From positions 62,001 through 126,000 of the forward strand of contig DATGZX010000380.1 of NCBI GenBank assembly GCA_035296965.1: 64,000 bases of DNA. The letters are read 5' to 3'. This DNA is from DATGZX01 sp035296965. Its GTDB lineage: Bacteria; Planctomycetota; Planctomycetia; Gemmatales; Gemmataceae. The stretch's first letter is position 1; each line of letters starts with the position of its first letter. The translations under genes and the position numbers were made by a program. This document shows positions 1 to 8,220 of this stretch, one piece after another. The notes below the pieces were generated by a model. It had not been told where the DNA came from. It was given only the letters and a program-made list of their open reading frames with translations, and made no database searches.

Positions 1-785
1 GTCGAAAGCTGCGTGCGTACCTGGTCTTGCTGTTCCTTCGGAAAGACGTCGATAATTCGGTTGATCGTGCTGGCGGCGCCGCTGGTGTGCAGGGTTGCGA
101 ACACCACGTGGCCGGTCTCGGCCGCTTCAATGGCCGCATGGATCGTGGCCAGATCGCGCATTTCGCCGACGAGGATGATATCGGGGTCCATACGCAGAAC
201 TCGGCGCAGCGCTTCCGGGAAGTCGCCGACGTCCACGCCAATCTCCCGCTGATTGACCGTGCTCTTCTTGTGGGTGTGATAATACTCGATCGGGTCCTCC
301 ATCGTGATGATGTGCCGATCGTAGTTCTCGTTGAGCCAGTTGACCATGCTCGCCAGGCTGGTGGTCTTGCCGGAGCCTGTCGGGCCGGTGACGAGCAATA
401 AGCCGCGAGGTCGGGTGATGAGTCGCGGGATGGCGTCGGGCATGCCGATCTGCTCGAAGGTCAAAAACTGGCTTGGAATACGCCGTAGCACCATGCCGAT
501 GACGCCCTTCTGCTTGAAGATGGCGCAACGGAAGCGCGTCTCCCCAAAAGAGATGGCGAAATCGGCCCCACCTTTCTCCTGAAGCTCTTGCTGGCAGCGA
601 TCTGGGGTGATCGCCTTCATCAGCGCGGTGGTGTCGTCGGAGTCGAGAGATTTCGTCTCCAGCCGGCGCATACGGCCATGGTGACGGATGACGGGTGGCT
701 GGCCGACAGCGATATGCAAATCGCTCGCTTTGAACTGGATGACCGTCGCCAAAAGCTTATCGATCAGTGGCGTCGAAGCAGGCAC
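1..785 (-). CDS. pilT: Type IV pilus retraction ATPase PilT (partial, C-terminus off the left edge)
   Basis: This is a hexameric secretion ATPase that would depolymerise type IV pili at the inner membrane. Only about 261 residues are in the window; PilT is usually 345-370. Visible are Walker A GPTGSGKTT at residues 134-142, the Asp-box ITMEDPIEYYH just after it, Walker B/GEMRD at 207-211 and the His box TGHVVFATLHTSGAA. GEMRD and the absence of an N-terminal MshEN domain favour PilT over PilB. The GTG start at 783-785 is chosen because GGAGGA (789-794) lies just upstream and the next residues (PASTPLIDKLLATV) match the family N-terminus. It lies downstream of a pilB/gspE gene in the same orientation. 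Sure of the family; PilT versus PilU cannot be separated without the C-terminus. Confidence 0.93.
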   Translation of the reverse strand, partial: MPASTPLIDKLLATVIQFKASDLHIAVGQPPVIRHHGRMRRLETKSLDSDDTTALMKAITPDRCQQELQEKGGADFAISFGETRFRCAIFKQKGVIGMVLRRIPSQFLTFEQIGMPDAIPRLITRPRGLLLVTGPTGSGKTTSLASMVNWLNENYDRHIITMEDPIEYYHTHKKSTVNQREIGVDVGDFPEALRRVLRMDPDIILVGEMRDLATIHAAIEAAETGHVVFATLHTSGAASTINRIIDVFPKEQQDQVRTQLS

Positions 786-1238
786 AGTTCCTCCCCAGGG
801 CCGGCCTTACCTCAAGCGAACAATGCGGGCGAACTTCCGACATGGTGATCAGACAAACTTGATCGAACGAAGGGATTTGTGTCCCCCCTTCAGACCAAGG
901 CGATGGATTTGCGGATCCAATGCCTTGTCCCCATGCCAAAATTATCGCGCTTGAACTCCGGCAATCAATGGAAACGGAGAAAAAAGGCAAAATAAGACGG
1001 TTCTCAGTAACGAATAACTAAATGCCCCCAATCGTCATCAAATGGGTCGGTGGACTTCTATCCCTGGCACAAGTGCCCCCGGCCCGACGCCAAAACGATC
1101 AGGCGTATTTCGATCAAAGAACCCGCGATCTCAGCTGAATCTCGGCTGTGTTCGCTGGAAGACTGATCTCCCCAGCATTTCCGCTTGACCGACCGTTCGC
1201 GCAGTATGGGTTAAGCGGGTTATGACCAATGGCTCGCC
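786..1238. other. Intergenic region between pilT and pilB
   Basis: No convincing gene, RNA or strong hairpin was found. Short frames here have no ribosome-binding site and no family resemblance. The pilT Shine-Dalgarno sequence lies at the left end. Confidence 0.6.
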
Positions 1239-2957
1239 TTAATGCTGGCCATCCATCTCATGATGGCAGGTGCTCAGCACTTCATCGAGCGTTGTTATTC
1301 CCCTAACTGCTTTATTGATACCATCTTCCAGCAATGTCCGCATACCAAGTAGCCTGGCCTGGCGGCGAATCGACTGGGTCGGCTCGCGGTTAAATGTCAT
1401 TTCTCGTATACCGGAATTGAGCTTGAGAAGCTCGAAGATGCCGAGGCGTCCGCGGAAGCCAGTGTGATGGCAATAATTGCAACCGCGGCCGCGGCTGAAG
1501 TTGGCCGTCGAGAGACGGTCTGGGGTCAATCCAGCTGCCTTGATCTCGGCGGCTGGCGGTTTGTCGGGCTCCTTGCATTTGGGGCAAATCACGCGAACGA
1601 GGCGCTGTGCCATGATCGCGATAACGCTGCTGGCGATAAGGAACGGCTGAACACCAATATCAACCAGCCGTGTAATAGCGCTAGGCGCATCGTTCGTGTG
1701 TAATGTACTGAAAACCAAGTGTCCTGTCAAAGAGGCCTGCACCGCGATCTCGGCCGTTTCACTATCGCGGATTTCGCCGACGAGGATGATATTTGGCGCT
1801 TGCCGCAACATGGCGCGGATGATGCGCGCGAAGTCGAGCCCGATAGAGTGTTTTACTTCGACCTGGTTGACGCCGGGGAGGTAGTACTCGACAGGGTCTT
1901 CGGCCGTGATGATTTTTCGGTCAGGTCGATTCAATTCGTTCAAGGCCGCGTAAAGGGTCGTGGTCTTACCGGATCCGGTCGGACCGGTGACCAAAAAGAT
2001 ACCATTGGGCCTCTTGATGATATTTTGGAAGCGGCCGTAATCGTCCTCGGCGAAGCCGAGTTCCTGGATGTTAATTTGAATACTGCCGCGGTCAAGGATG
2101 CGCATGACGGCGGACTGGCCGTGGTTTGTCGGTAGTATACTAACGCGCAGGTCGAAATGTTTGCCCTGGACGGTCATCTTGATACGACCGTCCTGCGGAC
2201 GGCGCTTTTCGGAGATGTCAATGCTCGCCATGATCTTGATACGCGAGAGCACGGGGGCAAGCAAGCGCCGCGGTGGGCTATCGCGCTCGACCAGGACACC
2301 ATCGATGCGGTAGCGGACGCGGACACGGTCGCCAAACGGTTCAATATGGATGTCGCTCGCCCGCAGGCCAATGGCTTCCGAAATGATGAGGTTGACCAGC
2401 TTCACCACGGGCGCATCGCTCTCTTCCTGGGCCACGCCGGATGAAGTTGCCTCGGTTTCCGTGAAGTCGATGGCCGTGTCGGTGAACTCCTGCAACATGG
2501 AGTCCACTGATTCTGTTTCGGTCTGGCCGTAATGGCGATTGATGGCTTCGATAATCTGCTCGCGCGGCGCCAGGACCGGCTGAATATCTTTATTCAGAAT
2601 GAACTGCAGCTTCTGCATGGTGTCGAAGTCGGACGGGTCGCTCATGATGATCTTGAGCGCGCCGTTCTCCTGGGACATGGGCAGGACGACATTCTCGCGG
2701 GCCACCGACTCGGGCACGAGTTCTATCACGGCCGCGGGGATCGTCACCTCGGTCAAATCGACGAATTGCAAGCTGTGGAATTCCGCGATCGCGCTCATCA
2801 CTTCTTCGGTGGTGGCGTATCCGAGTTTGACGATCGCCTCTTGCAGCTTGGCGCCTGTCTGCTGCTGAAGGTTCCTGGCTTCTTGCAGCTGATCGGGGCC
2901 AAGGACTTGCTTGCGAACGAGAATCTCCGTGAAATCGGTGCGGTTCGACTTGGCCAT
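1239..2957 (-). CDS. Type IV pilus assembly / type II secretion ATPase (PilB/GspE family)
   Basis: This is the extension ATPase that powers assembly of type IV pili or a type II pseudopilus at the inner membrane. The product is 572 residues from the ATG at 2957, which has GGAGA about 9 bases upstream; a longer frame begins 36 bases earlier but lacks such a site. Residues 1-150 form an MshEN-type N-domain, followed by the catalytic domain with Walker A GPTGSGKTT at 325-333, an Asp box (ITAEDPVEYY), GEIRD Walker B and a His box. A zinc tetracysteine is present at C458/C461 and C493/C496, which separates PilB/GspE from PilT. It is tandem with pilT and downstream of a DUF1559 pseudopilin. PilB versus GspE cannot be settled from sequence alone. 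Confidence 0.93.
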   Translation of the reverse strand: MAKSNRTDFTEILVRKQVLGPDQLQEARNLQQQTGAKLQEAIVKLGYATTEEVMSAIAEFHSLQFVDLTEVTIPAAVIELVPESVARENVVLPMSQENGALKIIMSDPSDFDTMQKLQFILNKDIQPVLAPREQIIEAINRHYGQTETESVDSMLQEFTDTAIDFTETEATSSGVAQEESDAPVVKLVNLIISEAIGLRASDIHIEPFGDRVRVRYRIDGVLVERDSPPRRLLAPVLSRIKIMASIDISEKRRPQDGRIKMTVQGKHFDLRVSILPTNHGQSAVMRILDRGSIQINIQELGFAEDDYGRFQNIIKRPNGIFLVTGPTGSGKTTTLYAALNELNRPDRKIITAEDPVEYYLPGVNQVEVKHSIGLDFARIIRAMLRQAPNIILVGEIRDSETAEIAVQASLTGHLVFSTLHTNDAPSAITRLVDIGVQPFLIASSVIAIMAQRLVRVICPKCKEPDKPPAAEIKAAGLTPDRLSTANFSRGRGCNYCHHTGFRGRLGIFELLKLNSGIREMTFNREPTQSIRRQARLLGMRTLLEDGINKAVRGITTLDEVLSTCHHEMDGQH

Positions 2958-3545
2958 GAATGCATCTCCGTTCTTGAACTTCAGCCAGCGCAAAACAGAG
3001 CAGACATCAGCTTCCCCTCACTCTCGCGGAGGCCGGTTGTCAAGCTAGCGAACGATCCCATTGAAGGGAAAGGGAAGCGAGTCGCAGGGACCGGAGCAGA
3101 GACAACAGTCGTGACGCCACAGTGGGATACAGGATCAACATGCCGGACGACAATTCGTTTGCGAAGCCGAAACGAGGATAGGGCCGACCCGCCCGGCGGC
3201 ACGCATGGCGGTCTCACTGCGCAGGTCTCTTCAAATGATCCCGCGATCGGATTGTCAACAATCCATTCATTCAAGGTACGGCCGGCGCGCGCGGGATGCA
3301 ATAGAAAACTGGATCGTGTCGCCTGCGAAGGGGAGGCAAGAGTTCCGGGAAAGATGGCTGAGGAGGTGGGGATGGTGATCCCGGTGCCGAGTTTCCATTG
3401 GCCCTGCATGGCCACCGTCGATGTGAGGGTTCTTGCATCCAATACTCGCCGATGACACAGCGAACTCGCGAACAATAAGAAAGGCCTCTGCCAGCTAGCA
3501 GGGGCCTTCTTTGAAGTACGTTCGAATCTCGATGATACGCCCGAC
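2958..3545. other. Intergenic region with no credible gene
   Basis: Between the pilB start and the DUF1559 stop. Long frames exist on both strands (for example minus 2981-3592) but they have shadow-like composition, lack ribosome-binding sites and overlap real genes. A terminator hairpin for the upstream gene lies at the right end. Confidence 0.6.
3474..3508 (-). terminator. Intrinsic terminator downstream of the DUF1559 gene
   Basis: On the minus strand, AAGGCC pairs with GGCCTT (3503-3508 with 3481-3486) with an inner CCTGC/GCAGA stem, followed by TCTTATT. It lies about 40 bases past the DUF1559 stop codon, in the right orientation. The T tract is interrupted, so strength is uncertain. Confidence 0.65.
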
Positions 3546-4715
3546 TCAATCCGACCAATCTGCGCCAAGGATATCCGATCGAGGGTATCCAAACGAGTTG
3601 GTCATAAATGATGTGCCGTTCCAAATCTGCCCAGCAATTGGGGATGGTGTCAATGCCGCCTGCCATGTCGTCTGGCTGACTGAACTGCTGACAAAAACGA
3701 CGTGCCCGTCAGCCATGGCCACATTGATCCCACCTGGATGAGGCGTGGACGCCAACGTGGGGTCGCAAGCGCCAAGTGGCGGCTGGTTCAAGAAGAGTGC
3801 GCCATCATAGGGCCCCGTCGTGGCCGTGGCGGCGATTCCGGTGAAACCGACGGAACCCGCAAAATTTACCACCGGCGAAGCAGCGGTGCCCGAACCACTT
3901 GCAAACAAACCTACTGTATTCGATATCGGCATCGGCCAGAGGTTTCCACCCGTAGCGACGAGCGAGCCGGCCAAAGTCGTACCGCTGCAAACGGGGGTCT
4001 TTTCAGTAAATAGGATGGTCTTAGAAGACCCATCCGTTAGAGTTTCGACGCGCGGGCTAGGTAGAGCTTGGAAGACCATCCAGTTGGCCGCATAGCTATT
4101 CGAGCCCCAAGCTATTGCGGCTGTGGTAGCAACGGGCGCGTTGGTCCCATCCCATGTGTAAACCGTCACACCATTTCCCAGCTGAGATCCAGCCAAAGAA
4201 AAAGTTCCCTGCGGTGACTGGTTTACGTCTGAAGGGCAAATGTACACGGGAACCCTGAAGATTCCAGCGTCGTCATCGGCACCGCTTGCGGGTGCCGAGA
4301 GGTAGATCTTTGGTGCAGCTGGCGTAAAGTCGAACAAGGGAGGGTTCCGATCGTAAGTAGCTTTCTCCTCAATATAAGGGAGGATGTGGTACCAGATCGA
4401 TGCCCCAGGAGACGTGGTTAGATAACCGGTCATAGTACCGAAATAGCCGTTCAAATTGGTGGGGCTAGGTTTGCCGTAATTCACGCCCGCATAGGGCCCA
4501 AACAACGGCGGCATCACCTTCTGAACGTCTTGCACGCTTAGCGTAGCAAGCGTTATCTGGTGAAGATTGTTTTGGCATTTAAGACGGTTAGCACTCTCTC
4601 GAATCTTTTGCACAGCAGGCAGCAAAAGGCCAAGAAGCACGCCAATGATCGCGATAACCACCAGCAATTCTATCAGCGTGAACCCACGCCGATTTCGACG
4701 ATCGGTTGCAACCAT
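3546..4715 (-). CDS. DUF1559 (SBP_bac_10) pseudopilin-like protein
   Basis: Planctomycete-type secreted protein with a type IV prepilin leader. From the ATG at 4715 (AAGGTG six bases upstream) the N-terminus is MVATDRRNRRG, then FTLIELLVVIAIIGVLLGLL; cleavage is expected after G11, with E16 as the conserved +5 Glu. The body has the DUF1559 signature, including paired Cys residues in the first third and the C-terminal HPGGINVAMADGHV motif. The 389-residue length is usual. The family is expanded to dozens of copies per planctomycete genome; its role is not established beyond likely surface or pseudopilus association. Its place beside PilB and PilT fits export by that machinery, but this is inference. 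It is followed by a hairpin terminator, so it is probably monocistronic. Confidence 0.93.
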   Translation of the reverse strand: MVATDRRNRRGFTLIELLVVIAIIGVLLGLLLPAVQKIRESANRLKCQNNLHQITLATLSVQDVQKVMPPLFGPYAGVNYGKPSPTNLNGYFGTMTGYLTTSPGASIWYHILPYIEEKATYDRNPPLFDFTPAAPKIYLSAPASGADDDAGIFRVPVYICPSDVNQSPQGTFSLAGSQLGNGVTVYTWDGTNAPVATTAAIAWGSNSYAANWMVFQALPSPRVETLTDGSSKTILFTEKTPVCSGTTLAGSLVATGGNLWPMPISNTVGLFASGSGTAASPVVNFAGSVGFTGIAATATTGPYDGALFLNQPPLGACDPTLASTPHPGGINVAMADGHVVFVSSSVSQTTWQAALTPSPIAGQIWNGTSFMTNSFGYPRSDILGADWSD

Positions 4716-5197
4716 AACGCACCTTTCAGTGAGGGAACCACGCCGATAGTTCGCTGCGGGCACGCCACCGCAGAAAATTTCGAGGACAGGTGAATTCGAG
4801 CCCGGGCTTCAAGGACATTGTAACCGCGTTCTCGGATGCCAGACAAGGCTTGTTAACGCGGAAATGGATGCCTCTCAAGAGCACTTATCTGTTCCGAAAA
4901 ATCGCCTTTTGCCTGATATCAAACCTAAGCTTAGCAGGGGGCGATGTCAACTAAAAAAGAGTCAAGGCGGAGCGGCAGCGATTGTTCTCCCCTCGCCCCG
5001 TTCTTCATCTTCACGTAACTTGGCGAGAAGTAGGGTGAAACGTATGGGGCAAATGCCTTTCGGACGGATAGTTGGGCTTGCCCGGTGTAGGAGAAACCTG
5101 GCCACCAGACCGGGGGCACTTGGCAAGCCAGGCCAATTCCAGGGATCTTTACGCCTTTGGCGTAAGAGAGAGGTATCCCGAAATGTTTTTCACCCTA
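4716..5197. other. Intergenic region holding a small inverted-repeat element
   Basis: No gene is supported. The right half is occupied by a 171-bp element with terminal inverted repeats abutting the acs stop codon, described separately. The left part (4716-5000) shows no other structure. Confidence 0.6.
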
Positions 5198-5228
5198 CTA
5201 TTCTTCATCTTCGCGTAACTTTGCGAGA
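5001..5228. repeat. MITE-like element with 12-bp terminal inverted repeats, flanked by 28-bp direct repeats
   Basis: AGTAGGGTGAAA at 5029-5040 is repeated in perfect inverse orientation at 5188-5199, giving a 171-bp unit with no coding potential. It contains a perfect small palindrome, TTACGCC-TTT-GGCGTAA, at 5149-5165. The bases immediately outside, 5001-5028 and 5201-5228, are direct copies of one another (26 of 28 identical), offset by exactly 200 bases. The right copy is the end of the acs coding sequence and the acs stop codon overlaps the element edge. This looks like an inserted non-autonomous element with a duplicated target, although 28 bp is long for a target duplication. Confidence 0.7.
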
Positions 5229-7156
5229 ACGCCGAAGTCCTCGAGGGTCGTCGTGTCCTGTGTGGTTTGCTTGCCCCCAGCAATGTCACGCAGCAACCGG
5301 CGCATGATTTTTCCAGATCGGGTCTTGGGCAGACTCTCCGTGAAGCGAATCTCGTCAGGCCGGGCGAGGCTGCCGATCTCCTTCGTCACGTGATCGCGTA
5401 TTTCCTTACGCAGATCTTCCGAGGGTTGGCAGCCGGCGACCAGCGTCACGAAACAGGCGATGCCTTCCCCTTTGATTTCATCCGGGCGGCCCACCACCGC
5501 GGCCTCGGCAACCTGGTGGTGGTGGACGAGAGCGCTTTCGATCTCCATCGTGCTCAGGCGATGCCCGGCCACGTTGAGCACGTCGTCCACGCGACCCATG
5601 ATCCAGAAATAACCGTCCTCGTCCTGGCGCGCGCCGTCCGCCGTGAAGTAGGAGTGGGCGATGTGGTTCCAGTACTGCTGCCGGTAGCGTTGGTCATCGC
5701 CGTAAATCGTTCGCAACATCGCAGGCCAGGGCTTGCGAATAACCAGCAAGCCTCCCTGGTTTGGGCCGACCGGATTGCCCTGTCTATCCACGACCTCGGC
5801 GGCCACGCCGGGCAGCGGCCTGGTCGCAGAACCGGGCTTGGTGGGCAGCGCTCCGGGCAGGGGAGCAATCATGATCATGCCGGTTTCAGTCTGCCACCAG
5901 GTATCAACAATGGGACAGCGTTTCTTGCCAATCACTTCGTGATACCAGATCCAGGCTTCGGGGTTGATTGGCTCACCAACTGTTCCAAGCAAGCGAAGGC
6001 TGGAGAGGTCATGCCTTTCGGGCCATTGGCTGCCCCATTTGATGAACGCCCGAATGGCTGTGGGCGCGGTGTAGAAGGTATTGACCCGGTATTTTTCGAT
6101 GATCGACCAGAAGCGGTCTTCGCGCGGATAATTGGGAGCGCCTTCGTACATGAGTGTCGTCGCGCCGTTCGCCAATGGGCCGTAGACGATGTAACTGTGT
6201 CCGGTAACCCAGCCAATGTCGGCGGTGCACCAGTAGGTATCGTCTGCGCGCAGGTCGAAGACCAACTTATGGGTGTAGGAGACGCCAAGTAGATAGCCGG
6301 CCGTGGTGTGCAGGATTCCCTTGGGTTTGCCCGTGGATCCGCTCGTGTAAAGTATGTAAAGGGGATGCTCGCTGTCGAACGCTTCCGCGGGGCAGTCGGG
6401 CGAAGCCTCAGCCATCAATTCGTGCCACCACAGGTCGCGCCCCGGCTTCATCTCGACGGTCTGATTACAGCGATTGAAGACGATGCATTTTTCGATGGTT
6501 TGCGACCGCTCCAGAGCGCCATCCACATTCTGCTTCAACGGCACCACTTTTCCTCGTCGCCAGCCGCCATCGGCGGTGATGATCACCCTGGCCTGAGCAT
6601 CGTTGTTGCGGTCGGCAACGGCATCGGCGCTGAAACCTCCGAAGACCACGCTATGCGGCGCACCGATACGAGCGCACGCCAGCATCGCGATCACCAGCTC
6701 GGGGACCATTGGCATGTAGATGGTGACGCGCTCTCCCGCGCGAACGCCCTGGCCCCTGAGCACATTGGCGAACTTGCAAACCTCGCGGTGCAGGTCCTGG
6801 TAACGGAGCACGCGGCTATCACCGGGCTCGCCTTCCCAGATCAGCGCGGCCTTGTTGGCGCGGCCGGCGGCCAGGTGCCGATCGAGGCAGTTGTAGCAAG
6901 CATTGAGCTTGCCCCCAACGAACCACTGGGCGTGCGGCTCCTTCCAGACCAGAACTTTTTCCCAGCTCTTGAACCAGTGCAATGCCTCCGCCTGTTCAGC
7001 CCAAAATCGTTCCGGATCGGCATCAGCACGTTGCCAGAGTTTCTCATATTCCGCCAAGTTCCTGACCAGCGCCTCGCTCGAGAACTCGGCCGGCGGCGGG
7101 AAGGTGCGAGACTCTCGGAGCACACTCGTGATGTTCGATGTGGAGGGAGAGGACAT
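5198..7156 (-). CDS. acs: Acetyl-CoA synthetase (AMP-forming)
   Basis: Activates acetate to acetyl-CoA via acetyl-AMP in the cytoplasm. The product is 652 residues from ATG 7156, chosen because AAGGAG lies eight bases upstream; this matches the usual length of about 650. The N-terminal ACAS_N region is present, then the P-loop YTSGSTGKPKG near residue 270, DTWWQTETGM in the middle, and the C-terminal ARPDEIRF...RSGKIMRR with the catalytic Lys (regulatory acetylation site in the family) near 615. The last codons (LAKLREDEE-stop) are duplicated 200 bp downstream by the inverted-repeat element, and the present TAG stop is created at the element edge. Without the element the frame would continue about 11 residues further. 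The catalytic residues are unaffected. Confidence 0.96.
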   Translation of the reverse strand: MSSPSTSNITSVLRESRTFPPPAEFSSEALVRNLAEYEKLWQRADADPERFWAEQAEALHWFKSWEKVLVWKEPHAQWFVGGKLNACYNCLDRHLAAGRANKAALIWEGEPGDSRVLRYQDLHREVCKFANVLRGQGVRAGERVTIYMPMVPELVIAMLACARIGAPHSVVFGGFSADAVADRNNDAQARVIITADGGWRRGKVVPLKQNVDGALERSQTIEKCIVFNRCNQTVEMKPGRDLWWHELMAEASPDCPAEAFDSEHPLYILYTSGSTGKPKGILHTTAGYLLGVSYTHKLVFDLRADDTYWCTADIGWVTGHSYIVYGPLANGATTLMYEGAPNYPREDRFWSIIEKYRVNTFYTAPTAIRAFIKWGSQWPERHDLSSLRLLGTVGEPINPEAWIWYHEVIGKKRCPIVDTWWQTETGMIMIAPLPGALPTKPGSATRPLPGVAAEVVDRQGNPVGPNQGGLLVIRKPWPAMLRTIYGDDQRYRQQYWNHIAHSYFTADGARQDEDGYFWIMGRVDDVLNVAGHRLSTMEIESALVHHHQVAEAAVVGRPDEIKGEGIACFVTLVAGCQPSEDLRKEIRDHVTKEIGSLARPDEIRFTESLPKTRSGKIMRRLLRDIAGGKQTTQDTTTLEDFGVLAKLREDEE

Positions 7157-7649
7157 GCGGATCTCCTTTGAACGCTGATTCGCCACCCCGGAGCCAATGA
7201 ATCAGGCATAAACGGTTCAGGTGCCTCCGTCAAGGGTGTGGCAGGCCGGGGCTCATTGGTATTTGCAACGAATTTGCGGGATGGTTTTCCAACTGCGAAG
7301 CAGTTTTACAACACAGCCCAGGGTCGCGGTACTCCGCGCACCCTGGGAGCAGGGGCGAAAAAAGAAAGCATCTACCCCGCAGGGGTTGCACAGCGCGGCG
7401 ACCGAATGTGGAACTCCTTCAGAGTTCCGGAAAAACCGGGATGTGGCCATGCCCCAGGGTGCGCGGAGTACCGCGACCCTGGGCTATGTTGTGAAACGCT
7501 TTCAGCGTTAAAAACGGGAAGGACCAAAACTTGTGTAGCTACCAATGGCTTTGCCCCCGCGTTGGCTTTGACGCCTTTCGCATCGGTTGTTAAGATTTCA
7601 TTCGACAAGATCCCGCTGACTGGAGATACTCAGGCGCTTCAGGTCGATT
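7157..7649. other. Intergenic region between acs and the GNAT gene
   Basis: Mostly occupied by the inverted palindromic element at 7291-7509. No gene is supported; a 195-residue plus frame that crosses it is out of frame with the acetyltransferase and reads palindromic DNA. Confidence 0.6.
7291..7509. repeat. Compound inverted-repeat element made of nested hairpins
   Basis: A 33-bp arm at 7315-7347 has a perfect inverted copy at 7453-7485. Each arm is itself a near-palindrome (CCCAGGGT...ACCCTGGG). The arms are bracketed by small hairpins: AACTGC-GAA-GCAGTT at 7291-7305 and AACGC-TTTCA-GCGTT at 7495-7509. A third, GGAACTC-CTTCA-GAGTTCC, sits in the middle at 7410-7428. Inverted similarity extends imperfectly outward through the (A/G)CAACA(C/T) segment. 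There is no open frame of interest and no transposase nearby. It resembles dispersed REP/BIME-like elements; I recall CCCAGGGTCGCGG-type repeats as common in planctomycete genomes, but cannot count copies here. Confidence 0.75.
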
Positions 7650-8216
7650 ATGTTCTTTCCCCTTGTCGACAAGCATGTCTCGTACTTCAAACGCTTCAAG
7701 ATGGAAATGGAGCTGTACGACGCGCCTCCGGCGCCCGCGCTTCCCGAAGGTTATTACTTGGTGCCGTGGAGCGATGCCCTGGCCGATGCGCACGCGGAGG
7801 TCATGTTTTGCAGCTTCCACGATGAGATTGACGCTGTCGTTTTCCCAAGCCTGGGCGACCGCCGCGGCTGCTATCAGCTGATGTTCGAAATTTGCCGGAA
7901 GTCCGGGTTCTTGCCGGGGGCTACTTGGCTGCTGTCCTCGGCCGCGGGCTACTGCGGCACCGTCCAGGGTGTACGCGACCGTGCCGGTATAGGTGCCATC
8001 CAGAACCTAGGCGTCACGCCTTCCAACCGAGGCCGAGGCCTTGGCAGAGCGCTTTTGATTCAGGCGCTGCATGGCTTCCGGGGCGCGGGCCTCGGACGCG
8101 CCTTCCTCGAAGTCACCGCCCAGAATGACGGGGCAGTTCAGCTTTACCACAAGCTCGGCTTCAGGCGCCGCAAAACGATTTACAAAGCTGTCGATATGGT
8201 TGCATCTCGTGCATGA
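7650..8216 (+). CDS. GNAT family N-acetyltransferase
   Basis: A 188-residue acyl-CoA-dependent N-acetyltransferase of unknown substrate. The GNAT core is visible in the C-terminal half: beta-4 and motif A, NLGVTPSNRGRGLGRALL near residues 125-142, with the RGRGLG pyrophosphate-binding loop, then FLEVTAQNDGAVQLYHKLGF, the motif B pattern ending in the conserved Y-x-x-GF. The N-terminal 60 residues are less typical. The start is uncertain: ATG 7650 has only a weak AGGT upstream and an internal Met at residue 18 or 20 could serve. The gene converges with the MlaE-like permease, with four bases between stop codons. Confidence 0.85.
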   Translation: MFFPLVDKHVSYFKRFKMEMELYDAPPAPALPEGYYLVPWSDALADAHAEVMFCSFHDEIDAVVFPSLGDRRGCYQLMFEICRKSGFLPGATWLLSSAAGYCGTVQGVRDRAGIGAIQNLGVTPSNRGRGLGRALLIQALHGFRGAGLGRAFLEVTAQNDGAVQLYHKLGFRRRKTIYKAVDMVASRA

Positions 8217-8220
8217 ATGG

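Noticed and set aside
2532..3455. 307-residue plus-strand frame antisense to pilB and beyond
   Set aside because: It runs opposite the well-supported PilB gene, has no ribosome-binding site, and its composition is that of a reverse-strand shadow.
2981..3592. 203-residue minus-strand frame between pilB and the DUF1559 gene
   Set aside because: It overlaps the end of the DUF1559 gene, crosses the terminator hairpin, lacks a ribosome-binding site and resembles no family.
5267..6292. 341-residue plus-strand frame antisense to acs
   Set aside because: Antisense to a clear acs gene; the high GC third positions create long shadow frames.
7238..7825. 195-residue plus-strand frame crossing the palindromic element into the GNAT gene
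   Set aside because: It is out of frame with the acetyltransferase and reads through inverted-repeat DNA, so it is very unlikely to be a gene.
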